A DNA stretch of 32,048 nucleotides from Firmicutes bacterium UBA5493 (lineage in GTDB: Bacteria > Bacillota > Limnochordia > Darwinibacteriales > Darwinibacteriaceae). Made by a program: the position numbers and the translations under genes. Location: contig DIPH01000025.1 of NCBI GenBank assembly GCA_002424045.1, forward strand, positions 150,779 through 182,826. The letters run 5' to 3'. The number at the start of each line of letters is the position of its first letter. Position 1 is the first letter of the stretch. The notes under the pieces were generated by a model, which was given only the letters and a program-made list of their open reading frames with translations, was not told the DNA's origin and ran no database searches. This document shows positions 24,543-30,799 of the stretch, piece after piece.

Positions 24543-24812
24543 CTAAGATTTAGGTGGAGAAGCTGGCGACAAGTGCTTGAGCGGCTCCTCTTTAACGACT
24601 TCAGCCAACCTCTTTAGAAGGCTGATGCAAAAGAAAAAACAAATAACAACCACGACTCCACTTGCAAATAAGGCGCTTTTCGCCCACTCTGGAACATGGC
24701 TTACAGTAAGGTATGTCAGGAAGCACGATGCACCAATAATAGCAATGCTGAACGTAATCGGGAAAGGAAGAAACCTGATCATTGCTTCTACGAGTTGTGT
24801 TTTAGTAGACAT
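24543..24812 (-). CDS. Small two-helix membrane protein of unknown function
   Basis: An 89-residue protein starting at the ATG at 24812, eight bases after AGGAG, which lies in the last codons of the preceding gene. It has two membrane segments (about residues 15-34, FPITFSIAIIGASCFLTYL, and 44-64, ALFASGVVVVICFFFCISLL) and a Pro/Ser-rich cytoplasmic tail. I recognise no family. A longer in-frame reading up to 24971 overlaps the upstream gene and lacks a ribosome site. It is the last gene before the element's left end and is coupled to its upstream partner; the pair could act together, for instance in exclusion or immunity, but nothing in the sequence proves this. Confidence 0.7.
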   Translation of the reverse strand: MSTKTQLVEAMIRFLPFPITFSIAIIGASCFLTYLTVSHVPEWAKSALFASGVVVVICFFFCISLLKRLAEVVKEEPLKHLSPASPPKS

Positions 24813-24814
24813 AT

Positions 24815-25546
24815 TTATCGCTCCTGACTTCTCGGATAATTTGGTAGCCATAATTGGGCTCGCGAGAAATAGAAAACCCATGGCAATATAGCGCATATCA
24901 CCCCGCCAACCAGTAACGGAAGCCCTTGGAGACCGGAAATTGGCATACCTATAATAACATCTGACACCCAAAGAATAACCAATAGCAACGAGAAGAGCCA
25001 GCTTAGCGTAATGGTGAGCCTTGCCTCAAAGGGGAAACATTTGATAAACTTCAACATGTGCAAACACCCCTTTCGTTCTGTTAAAGAATCCTCATATGGC
25101 CAAGCCTCGATACACGTATCTATATGCGCAACCTCAGAGATGTATGACAGGATTTGATGACAATCCCTACCTGTCCTTTTTATGCTCTTACGCAAATATG
25201 CAGGCAAAAAGTGAGTTGGGACTTGGTTGAGCTTCTCCAAAGTATTGTATGCCCTTAGTATGCCCCGCCTGTGGCCCAGAACATACCTAATTTCGTCTTT
25301 TCCCTCGGTTTCTAATAAGGCCAATAACTCTCTGCAAGCTCTATTGAGGATGGTTACCCACGAACCGACGAGTGCTCTTAGAATAAGCAAACACAGTGGT
25401 TTAATAATGGCGACAAACCAAATAGCGTTAAGCACCTTTAGAAGCCTTTTGTTGTTAATACTTCGGAAAACCATATCAACATAATGCCCTACCGCTATCG
25501 TTCTGAGTGTAAGGATCCTCTCCACGTGCCCCACCACCCCCTTCAT
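24815..25546 (-). CDS. Multi-spanning membrane protein of unknown function
   Basis: Up to 243 residues, with a hydrophobic segment at about 40-65 (LNAIWFVAIIKPLCLLILRALVGSW), a soluble middle of ~110 residues rich in charged and aromatic residues (RACRELLALLETEGKDEIRY, LPAYLRKSIKRTGRDC), and two C-terminal membrane segments (about 173-193 and 205-228). I do not recognise the family. The start is uncertain: the ATG at 25546 lacks a clear Shine-Dalgarno, and GTG codons shortly downstream follow AAGGGGG. It stands behind the terminator at 25612-25639, so it and the coupled small gene after it probably form a separate transcription unit. Confidence 0.65.
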   Translation of the reverse strand: MKGVVGHVERILTLRTIAVGHYVDMVFRSINNKRLLKVLNAIWFVAIIKPLCLLILRALVGSWVTILNRACRELLALLETEGKDEIRYVLGHRRGILRAYNTLEKLNQVPTHFLPAYLRKSIKRTGRDCHQILSYISEVAHIDTCIEAWPYEDSLTERKGCLHMLKFIKCFPFEARLTITLSWLFSLLLVILWVSDVIIGMPISGLQGLPLLVGGVICAILPWVFYFSRAQLWLPNYPRSQER

Positions 25547-25611
25547 AATATATTAGCAACTCTGTGATATTACACTTCGTGGCCAGTGAGCAAAACCCTC
25601 CCAATCAATGG

Positions 25612-25639
25612 AAAAAAACCCCGATCTCTCGACCGGGGC
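25612..25639 (-). terminator. Intrinsic terminator ending the lysis operon
   Basis: Minus strand CCCCGGTC/GATCGGGG, 8-bp stem with one G-T pair and GAGA loop, followed by seven T. It lies directly after the 146-residue coiled-coil membrane protein gene. Confidence 0.9.
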
Positions 25640-25647
25640 TCTAAGCG

Positions 25648-26088
25648 TTACAAAGTCTGCGCTAGCAAAAGGATAACCGCGGCCACCCCTGCCCCACCCA
25701 GGACTAAGGTGGCCTTGTCAAAAAGAGTTGGTTGGCTATTCTCGTAGACAAATCGTAAATCTTGTATTTGCTCGTCCTGGAGACTAATCACTCTATCTTT
25801 TTCATCAAGGAGTCTAGCCACAAAAATACGTTCTTCCTGCAGCGCTGCATTCAAAGCTTCCACCGTGGCTAGCAGACGTACATTTTCGTCTTGTAGTTCC
25901 TGGATATGATTAGCCAAGGAGATGATATTTTCATCACTCAAAAAATATCCACCCTGCACTTTCTCAATATTTTCTAGAGGCTCACTTGCGCTTGCCCAGG
26001 ACGTCACCAATAAAACTAGCAGCACTGTCAGGATCAGTAAAACCGGGCTTACTCTCAATTTTCCCAGCCTGTTTGATTGCCTCGTCAT
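25648..26088 (-). CDS. Coiled-coil protein with N-terminal signal and C-terminal membrane anchor
   Basis: A 146-residue protein (ATG at 26088, GAGGAGG 12 bases upstream; an ATG at 26109 has no ribosome site). It has a hydrophobic signal-like segment (about residues 13-31, PVLLILTVLLVLLVTSW) ending in the possible cleavage site ASA-SEP, a long coiled coil (about 45-110: LANHIQELQDENVRLLATVEALNAALQEE and KDRVISLQDEQIQDL) and a C-terminal membrane helix (LVLGGAGVAAVILLLA). Its first ~107 bases overlap the end of the upstream gene in another frame. The topology and position after the endolysin recall spanins, but there is no lipobox. Function unproven. Confidence 0.7.
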   Translation of the reverse strand: MTRQSNRLGKLRVSPVLLILTVLLVLLVTSWASASEPLENIEKVQGGYFLSDENIISLANHIQELQDENVRLLATVEALNAALQEERIFVARLLDEKDRVISLQDEQIQDLRFVYENSQPTLFDKATLVLGGAGVAAVILLLAQTL

Positions 26089-26287
26089 GATTCGATTTCG
26101 CCTCCTCATATGTAGTGGCCACGTTATCGGCTTGCTCTTTGGCCACGTTTATTTGTTCGTCCCTATCCTTGATCTCCCGCTCTTTGTCCTTGACCCAGCT
26201 GGGCTTCCGAGCCAAAAGAAAGAGACCAGCGACAAATCCTATAATCGCCAGCCCCCATTTCTTGATCCATTCCCAAATCTTAGTCAC
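25982..26287 (-). CDS. Small membrane-anchored coiled-coil protein in lysis cassette
   Basis: A 101-residue protein with one N-terminal membrane helix (about residues 10-26, KWGLAIIGFVAGLFLLA) and a charged helical stretch likely to be a coiled coil (DKEREIKDRDEQINVAKEQADNVATTYEEAKSNHDEAIKQ). It starts at GTG, five bases after GGGGGTG, and lies 12 bases after the endolysin gene. Its last third overlaps, in a different frame, the start of the next gene. This is the layout of i-spanin-like (Rz) proteins: N-terminal anchor plus extracytoplasmic coil. Alternatively it is a holin accessory protein. I cannot assign a family. Confidence 0.7.
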   Translation of the reverse strand: MTKIWEWIKKWGLAIIGFVAGLFLLARKPSWVKDKEREIKDRDEQINVAKEQADNVATTYEEAKSNHDEAIKQAGKIESKPGFTDPDSAASFIGDVLGKRK

Positions 26288-26299
26288 ATGTTCACCCCC

Positions 26300-26791
26300 C
26301 TAAAAGTAAGCCCTGTTTAGCCAGCCCAACAAAAATCCACGATTAGCCGGCCTTGCCTTGGCCAGCTCATAATAACGCCTGGCAGCCATAAATCTAAGTG
26401 TTTGTACTAACTGCTGGGGATCAGCTTGATTAACGGCACTCAGCGTCGCCGGCCCTATGATCCCATCTACAGCTAGGCTTTTACCCTCGGTAAAGTTAAT
26501 TGCCTGTTGTAGCAGGCGGTGAGCCGGAACTGCACCCATGTTAACTGCCAAGTCAAAAACCTTCGTGGCCACGTCTATATCTTCAATCCGTTCATGCTTG
26601 TAGCGCTCCCACCAATCACGCCTGTAAATTTCGACGGCTTGTTCTCTGGTTAGGTTTTTGATGTCAACATTAGGATAACTGCGTTTTGAGATTCCGAAGT
26701 TGGTCTCTCCACCTAAGTCGTTGGGATCATTGACGTAACCACCCTCATGGGCCAGCACAACCTTGATCGCCTTGTCAAACTTTGTAGCCAT
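26300..26791 (-). CDS. Phage endolysin, glycoside hydrolase family 108 with peptidoglycan-binding domain
   Basis: A 163-residue muramidase-like lysozyme that cleaves peptidoglycan at host lysis. The GH108 signature is in the first 35 residues (LAHEGGYVNDPNDLGGETNFGIS), with the catalytic Glu in HEGGY. It is followed by YRRDWWERYKHERI and VFDLAVNMGAVPAHRLLQQAIN. The C-terminal half (SLAVDGIIGPATLSAVNQADPQQLVQTLRFMAARRYY) is the matching peptidoglycan-binding domain. There is no signal peptide, so release needs the holin encoded immediately upstream. AAGGAG lies nine bases before the ATG and inside the holin stop region, so the two genes are coupled. Confidence 0.93.
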   Translation of the reverse strand: MATKFDKAIKVVLAHEGGYVNDPNDLGGETNFGISKRSYPNVDIKNLTREQAVEIYRRDWWERYKHERIEDIDVATKVFDLAVNMGAVPAHRLLQQAINFTEGKSLAVDGIIGPATLSAVNQADPQQLVQTLRFMAARRYYELAKARPANRGFLLGWLNRAYF

Positions 26792-26797
26792 ACCACG

Positions 26798-27205
26798 TCA
26801 CTCCTTATCTATATCCTCATTCTTTAGCCTATTCAGGGCTTCGAGAAGAGCTTTAGGAAGTGGTACCCCTATTTCACCTAGGTTTTCGGTTATGGAAACC
26901 CCTTCATTCCCGATCAAATACCAGATCGTGGCCGTCTGCAGCACCGGCGCACTCATACCAGTACCTTTATCCAATAAGTGGGCCAGCGAGACCAAAACGA
27001 AGAATCCCACTTTTTTGATGATTCCCTTACTTCCTATACTGCTATCAAGCCTTTTCCCGACGAACGCTGCACCCAAACCGGTAAGATAATCAATCGTTAC
27101 AACTGCAACCAATGTCTTTAGTGGCAAGCTCCACCCTCCAAATAAAAAGTGGAGCGTAGTTGCTCCGCCTGCTAAAATGATTTTAATTACATTGTTGTGT
27201 TCCAC
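26798..27205 (-). CDS. Phage holin (toxin secretion/phage lysis holin family)
   Basis: A 135-residue membrane protein of the phage_holin_4/BhlA-UviB-like lysis group. Typical features are FGGWSLPLKTLVAVVTIDYLTGLGAAFVGKRLDSSIGSKGIIKKVGFFVLVSLAHLLD, with the DYLTG and SKGIIKK segments, then ATIWYLIGNEGVSITENLGEIGVPLPKALLEALNRLK, which is nearly invariant in style in this family. It starts at GTG, six bases after GGAGGG. It precedes the endolysin with an overlap of Shine-Dalgarno and stop. It forms the membrane holes that time lysis. Confidence 0.94.
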   Translation of the reverse strand: MEHNNVIKIILAGGATTLHFLFGGWSLPLKTLVAVVTIDYLTGLGAAFVGKRLDSSIGSKGIIKKVGFFVLVSLAHLLDKGTGMSAPVLQTATIWYLIGNEGVSITENLGEIGVPLPKALLEALNRLKNEDIDKE

Positions 27206-27232
27206 GCCCTGCCCTCCTTAGCTTATTTGGGT

Positions 27233-27262
27233 ATAAAAATAACCCAGCTTAGCTAGGTTATT
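27233..27262 (-). terminator. Hairpin terminator or attenuator before the holin
   Basis: Minus strand AATAACCTAGC/GCTGGGTTATT, 11-bp stem with one G-T pair and a 3-base loop, followed by a T run (TTTTTATA). It lies between the membrane protein gene and the holin. With only 28 bases left before the holin start, it may set holin-endolysin expression by partial read-through. Confidence 0.75.
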
Positions 27263-27283
27263 TCAGCTTCTGAAACTCACCGC

Positions 27284-27874
27284 TCAATATCTGTAACCGT
27301 GTTCTTTATCCTGTAGCTCTTCAGTGGTAGGTTCAGTGGGCCTCAGATAATCATTAATAGGTTCCACATCAAACAGTGATGGGTCACCAAGTTTAGCAAC
27401 GATCGTGGACGCCGCTATTCCGTAGGCTGCGTGAGCAACCATATAAGATAGATTACTGGATGCTCCCTTGGGCTTTACTCTATTAGCCGAAAGAACGCTA
27501 AGGGCAGACGTTATACCAGAACCCATTGCTATACCGAAAATAGTCCCCTTGGCGACAGAATGATCTCTTCCCGTTTTGGACAGAAGATACGTTATGCCTA
27601 TCCCCCCCAACGCACTCATCCCAAAGTCAAACAAACTACCCAGCACTTGCCCTTTGCTGTTTTTAGCATCTCTTTTCTTTGCCACCCATACACCAGATGC
27701 AGCTTCTCGAAAAGGTCTTTGCGAAATTCCCATTCTCAAAGATGCCTCGTCGATCCCCGTCTTGACAATTCCTCCAGCTAGTCCGGCGATGGTTCCGAGC
27801 ACAATTCTATCCTTTATTTTCAAAGTATACACCCCATATTGGTTTTTCTTAGTTTCACCCCAACTGTAGCGCAT
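27284..27874 (-). CDS. Glycine-rich integral membrane protein of unknown function
   Basis: Up to 196 residues. The family-like opening is KDRIVLGTIAGLAGGIVKTGIDEASLRMGIS. It recalls an uncharacterised group of Bacillota membrane proteins that begin with a K-D-R/K-hydrophobic-G-x-x-A-G-x-x-G pattern. Three or four glycine-rich membrane segments follow (LFDFGMSALGGIGITYLL, AKGTIFGIAMGSGITSALSVL, MVAHAAYGIAASTIVAKLG), then a polar tail. The start is uncertain: the ATG at 27874 is 22 bases from AAGGAGG, whereas a TTG at 27823 has GGGGTG six bases upstream and gives MKIKDRIVLG. It looks more like a chromosomal membrane protein than a phage structural protein. Confidence 0.75.
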   Translation of the reverse strand: MRYSWGETKKNQYGVYTLKIKDRIVLGTIAGLAGGIVKTGIDEASLRMGISQRPFREAASGVWVAKKRDAKNSKGQVLGSLFDFGMSALGGIGITYLLSKTGRDHSVAKGTIFGIAMGSGITSALSVLSANRVKPKGASSNLSYMVAHAAYGIAASTIVAKLGDPSLFDVEPINDYLRPTEPTTEELQDKEHGYRY

Positions 27875-27915
27875 ATACGTAGCAAATTATCCCCACCTCC
27901 TTGGTTTTGGGTATT

Positions 27916-27936
27916 GAAAAAGCCCATTTTCTGGGC
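27916..27936 (-). terminator. Short minus-strand terminator downstream of the moron locus
   Basis: Minus strand GCCCA/TGGGC 5-bp stem with GAAAA loop and a TTTTTC tail. It would stop minus-strand transcripts from the tail-fibre unit that run antisense through the lipoprotein gene. The stem is short. Confidence 0.5.
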
Positions 27937-27960
27937 AAATTCTGGAAACTGTGATACAAT
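27932..27960 (+). promoter_or_regulatory. Candidate promoter of the lipoprotein gene
   Basis: TGGGCA (27932-27937), 17-base spacer, TACAAT (27955-27960), 29 bases before the start codon. The -35 matches four of six consensus bases. Confidence 0.55.
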
Positions 27961-27989
27961 TTACTTAACAAATATACGAGGTGATACTT

Positions 27990-28775
27990 ATGCGTAAGCT
28001 TTACATGCTGATCGTCTCCCTTATCTTTGCGTCACTTCTACTCACCGGCTGTCTTGGTGGGACAAGCACAAAGTATGTCTACGATGGTAGCCCTACCGCA
28101 CTGGAGGTTGTGATTAAGCGGGATGCCGTTGGGCCGATGGCGCTGTCTGCGTTGTCTGATGAGCCGGAACGATACGCCAACGTACGAATCTGGAAAGAGA
28201 ATTCTGCCGGCGATGTGATCTATAGTGTAGTGCGTCAGATACCCATCGGTGAGATAACAGGCGAAGGTTACACTCTCAGCGAGGAGTTGCCATCCGATAA
28301 AGATTACAATGTCACAGCAATCTACACCGGCGATGGCGTTTTCGAGGTTGGAGAAATAACAACCGACGCACCTGCGAATATGATGACCACTGCAACACTT
28401 ACCATTGATCCTCTTGACTTCGTTTTTCACAAACCAAATGAAGTGTACAGTGGGGGTACAACCGGCCAGTTTTGGGTTGAGTTCTTGGAACTACCAAATG
28501 AACTTGAATACATTGTTTATCTAGCAACAGCATCGTGGACGGCTAATGGTAAAAATACTGGAGGGTATCTCGAACTACCCGAAGGCGGTTCCGCCTGGGT
28601 AGCCTACACAAGCGCAATAACCAAGAAAGCTTTTCCAGAAGTATCAACACCTACTAAATTGCACTATCAACTGAAGATTGCTGGCAAAACGGCACACACA
28701 ACTAATGTTAGCTACTATCCAGATTTAGATTACGATAATGAGTTACCTTTTGTATGGTTACTGCCCCAGCCATAG
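27990..28775 (+). CDS. Element-encoded lipoprotein (moron-like), unknown function
   Basis: A 261-residue lipoprotein with a classic type II signal: MRKLYMLIVSLIFASLLLTGC, Cys about residue 21 in LTGC. After it come predicted beta-rich segments (ALEVVIKRDAVGPM, YANVRIWKENSAGDVIYSVV, DYNVTAIYTGDGVFEVGEITTDAP), consistent with one or two Ig-like domains. A stretch rich in aromatic residues follows, with two Tyr-Pro/Asp motifs near the end. I know no named family. The ATG at 27990 has GAGGTGAT four bases upstream. It is the only plus-strand gene in the element and is bounded by its own promoter and terminator, the layout of a lysogenic-conversion gene. It would sit on the host cell surface. Confidence 0.85.
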   Translation: MRKLYMLIVSLIFASLLLTGCLGGTSTKYVYDGSPTALEVVIKRDAVGPMALSALSDEPERYANVRIWKENSAGDVIYSVVRQIPIGEITGEGYTLSEELPSDKDYNVTAIYTGDGVFEVGEITTDAPANMMTTATLTIDPLDFVFHKPNEVYSGGTTGQFWVEFLELPNELEYIVYLATASWTANGKNTGGYLELPEGGSAWVAYTSAITKKAFPEVSTPTKLHYQLKIAGKTAHTTNVSYYPDLDYDNELPFVWLLPQP

Positions 28776-28778
28776 AGG

Positions 28779-28955
28779 TTAAGCCGCTTTGAGGCGGCTT
28801 TTCTTTCTCTCTTTTCTGTTAAGTATCGTTCTGTACACAATTTTATACCACAAGACGGTAACAACAGATAGAACCAGACCCAGCCTAGACGTAAACATGG
28901 TTGTTCCGGCTATAAATACCGCGAAGCACATTGAAAATACCAAATACCAACTCAC
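28779..28955 (-). CDS. Possible small membrane protein after the tail-fibre gene
   Basis: A 58-residue reading frame starting at GTG, with AAGGGGTGA seven bases upstream inside the tail-fibre stop, so translation could be coupled. It has two hydrophobic segments (WYLVFSMCFAVFIAGTTMF and LGLVLSVVTVLWYKIV) and a very basic C-terminus (RKERKKSRLKAA). That suits a small phage membrane protein such as a holin-like accessory factor. Its last codons coincide with the hairpin of the convergent lipoprotein terminator, which could make the coding reading accidental. Confidence is therefore moderate. Confidence 0.45.
   Translation of the reverse strand: MSWYLVFSMCFAVFIAGTTMFTSRLGLVLSVVTVLWYKIVYRTILNRKERKKSRLKAA
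28781..28803 (+). terminator. Terminator of the lipoprotein gene
   Basis: AAGCCGC (28781-28787) and GCGGCTT (28794-28800) form a 7-bp stem with a 6-base loop, then TTTTCTTTCTCTCTTTTC. It starts five bases past the lipoprotein stop. Confidence 0.85.
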
Positions 28956-28959
28956 CGAA

Positions 28960-30741
28960 TCACCCCTTATCAAATACGAAGTAGATTGCACTCATGCCAG
29001 AAGGATAATTGGCGGGATCGTCCTTTTGGATGACATCCCCATCAACATTGAGATATGTGTCTCCTGTACGATAGCCAGCGCGGTCTAATTCTGTGAAAGC
29101 GTATTTCACTAAGACTGCTCCACCGCCCTCTCCTCTTACTCGTAAGGCCCATTGTCCATAGCGGGGCAAGGCCGTATCCCAGTTTAGCGTTCCGCTGCCA
29201 CTAGAACTCTGGCTAAAACTCCTTATCGTCTCCCAATTAATTGGGTCACCGTTACTGCTGAACTTGTCAGTTATGTCCATATAAAGTCTAGCGGTGTACA
29301 AACCTAAGCCCCCGTTAGCGACTCGCCATTTTGGTCTGCAAATAAAGAAATCCGTGTAAACACCCTTCTTTCCTTCTACCGACCCGGTTGGACGGGTGAA
29401 TGACCAGCTGCTATAGGTTTCCGAACTTCCTCCCCAGTCTACTGTATTTCCCTTAACCATCGTTTTTGCCTTAACTACGTACTTTGCTTCCCCGGATAGC
29501 TTAACTGCGTCTACATACAAGTGGGAGAGCGTATCCCTGTGCGGCGAATATGATACTAACTCCTTCGGGGCTACAAGTATTTCGGGATTACTGAGATTAG
29601 CAAACTCACTTAGGTCAATGATCTCTTCGTCCTCTGCAGAGCCGGCGACTAAAAGTCTAGCATACCCTCTTAGAAACACACCCGCTCGATCTCCCCACCA
29701 CCCATAGGTACCTGGGGCAAGTACTTCGTCACCCCAGGGTAATCCGCTAATATTACCGCCCATCAGCCTAAGTTCCTGCGCCACAATATCTTTGATCATG
29801 ATTCCGAGCTCATCAGCTGTTACCGCTCCTGCTCCTGCAATCCAACGCCCGTCTGTGCCAAAACCAGCGCGCATCACACCGTGGGCATCGTAACCAAAGG
29901 CACCACGGTCATCGATGACTACATTACCGCCACCTGCAGATATGGGCCTGTCATCCGCGTTGTGTGGGCCGTGATTGTTTGCATCAAGCCACTGTGTACC
30001 GCTCCACCTATACAGATGGTTATAATCCGCGGTGTTGATCCAAATATCCCCGATACCACTTGCGACGGGAGGCGTGTCTTGGTAAAACGTCCTGGCTTTT
30101 TGATCCCACTTGTCTGCAGAGGGTATGCGGTCATCCGGGATAGGTGATTTGTCCTGGATATCCACCCACTGATTACCGTCCCAGCGGTACGGATGATTAT
30201 TGTCGCTTGTGTCATACCAGATATCCCCCACCGCATTGGCACTTGGTTGCGAGGCCTCATAAAACGTTGTCACCTTACTGTCCCACTTGCTGGCGGATGG
30301 GATCTTCTCATCAAATACAACACCATCAGGATCAAAGAACGGTCTCTCAAGTTGGTGCCATGCCTCAAGCTCGCTTTCCTTGGCCGCATAGGGTGCGTAA
30401 AACATCTCATCCACAAGAAATTTCTTGGCCCCACCGCTAAGCTCTAGGCGATTGACTGTCATGGGAGTGATGGATACGGTGCGCCACAGCACGGAGTTGA
30501 TGTACAGTTTAAGTAGGCTGCCGTCCACAATGATGTTAGAGAGTCGATACTCACCGTCAGGATAAAACCCCTGGGCTACTATGGTTTCAGTACTTCCAAT
30601 TTTTTGGATGATCTGATAGTGCAGCTCAGGCTCGGTGTCATCCCCAACCATAAAGGGCATAATGAGTTGCTCTGTGCCGACCTCGATAAACCTCAGCGCG
30701 ATGTAGTTGTTGTTTGAGCTGTTAAAAAGTCTTATCTGCAC
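28960..30741 (-). CDS. Phage tail-fibre/receptor-binding-like protein with tandem repeats
   Basis: A 593-residue protein. Residues 1-115 look beta-rich and may be a LamG/concanavalin-like fold. Residues 147-196 and 206-255 are two tandem repeats of about 50 residues sharing IPSA-x-KWD-x-K, then TFY, GDIW, T-x-D-x-N, YRW-x-G-x-QW, a pattern seen in phage tail and host-recognition proteins. Next is GGNVVIDDRGAFGYDAHGVMRAGFGTDGRW (~271-300), typical of tail minor structural proteins, then a beta-rich C-terminal domain without cysteines of note. The start is GTG after GGAGGTG, in a frame closed by a stop just upstream. It likely binds a cell-surface glycan. No baseplate or capsid genes adjoin it. 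Confidence 0.8.
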   Translation of the reverse strand: MQIRLFNSSNNNYIALRFIEVGTEQLIMPFMVGDDTEPELHYQIIQKIGSTETIVAQGFYPDGEYRLSNIIVDGSLLKLYINSVLWRTVSITPMTVNRLELSGGAKKFLVDEMFYAPYAAKESELEAWHQLERPFFDPDGVVFDEKIPSASKWDSKVTTFYEASQPSANAVGDIWYDTSDNNHPYRWDGNQWVDIQDKSPIPDDRIPSADKWDQKARTFYQDTPPVASGIGDIWINTADYNHLYRWSGTQWLDANNHGPHNADDRPISAGGGNVVIDDRGAFGYDAHGVMRAGFGTDGRWIAGAGAVTADELGIMIKDIVAQELRLMGGNISGLPWGDEVLAPGTYGWWGDRAGVFLRGYARLLVAGSAEDEEIIDLSEFANLSNPEILVAPKELVSYSPHRDTLSHLYVDAVKLSGEAKYVVKAKTMVKGNTVDWGGSSETYSSWSFTRPTGSVEGKKGVYTDFFICRPKWRVANGGLGLYTARLYMDITDKFSSNGDPINWETIRSFSQSSSGSGTLNWDTALPRYGQWALRVRGEGGGAVLVKYAFTELDRAGYRTGDTYLNVDGDVIQKDDPANYPSGMSAIYFVFDKG

Positions 30742-30760
30742 ACATCAGCACCTCCAATAG

Positions 30761-30785
30761 AAAAGAGCCCCCTAGATGGAGACTC
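30761..30785 (-). terminator. Terminator after the recombinase gene
   Basis: Minus strand GAGTCTCC/GGGGGCTC, 8 pairs including two G-T, loop ATCTA, then TTTTC. It separates the recombinase from the tail-fibre gene and leaves only ~20 bases before the latter's start. Confidence 0.75.
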
Positions 30786-30799
30786 ATTGAATGACGTGA

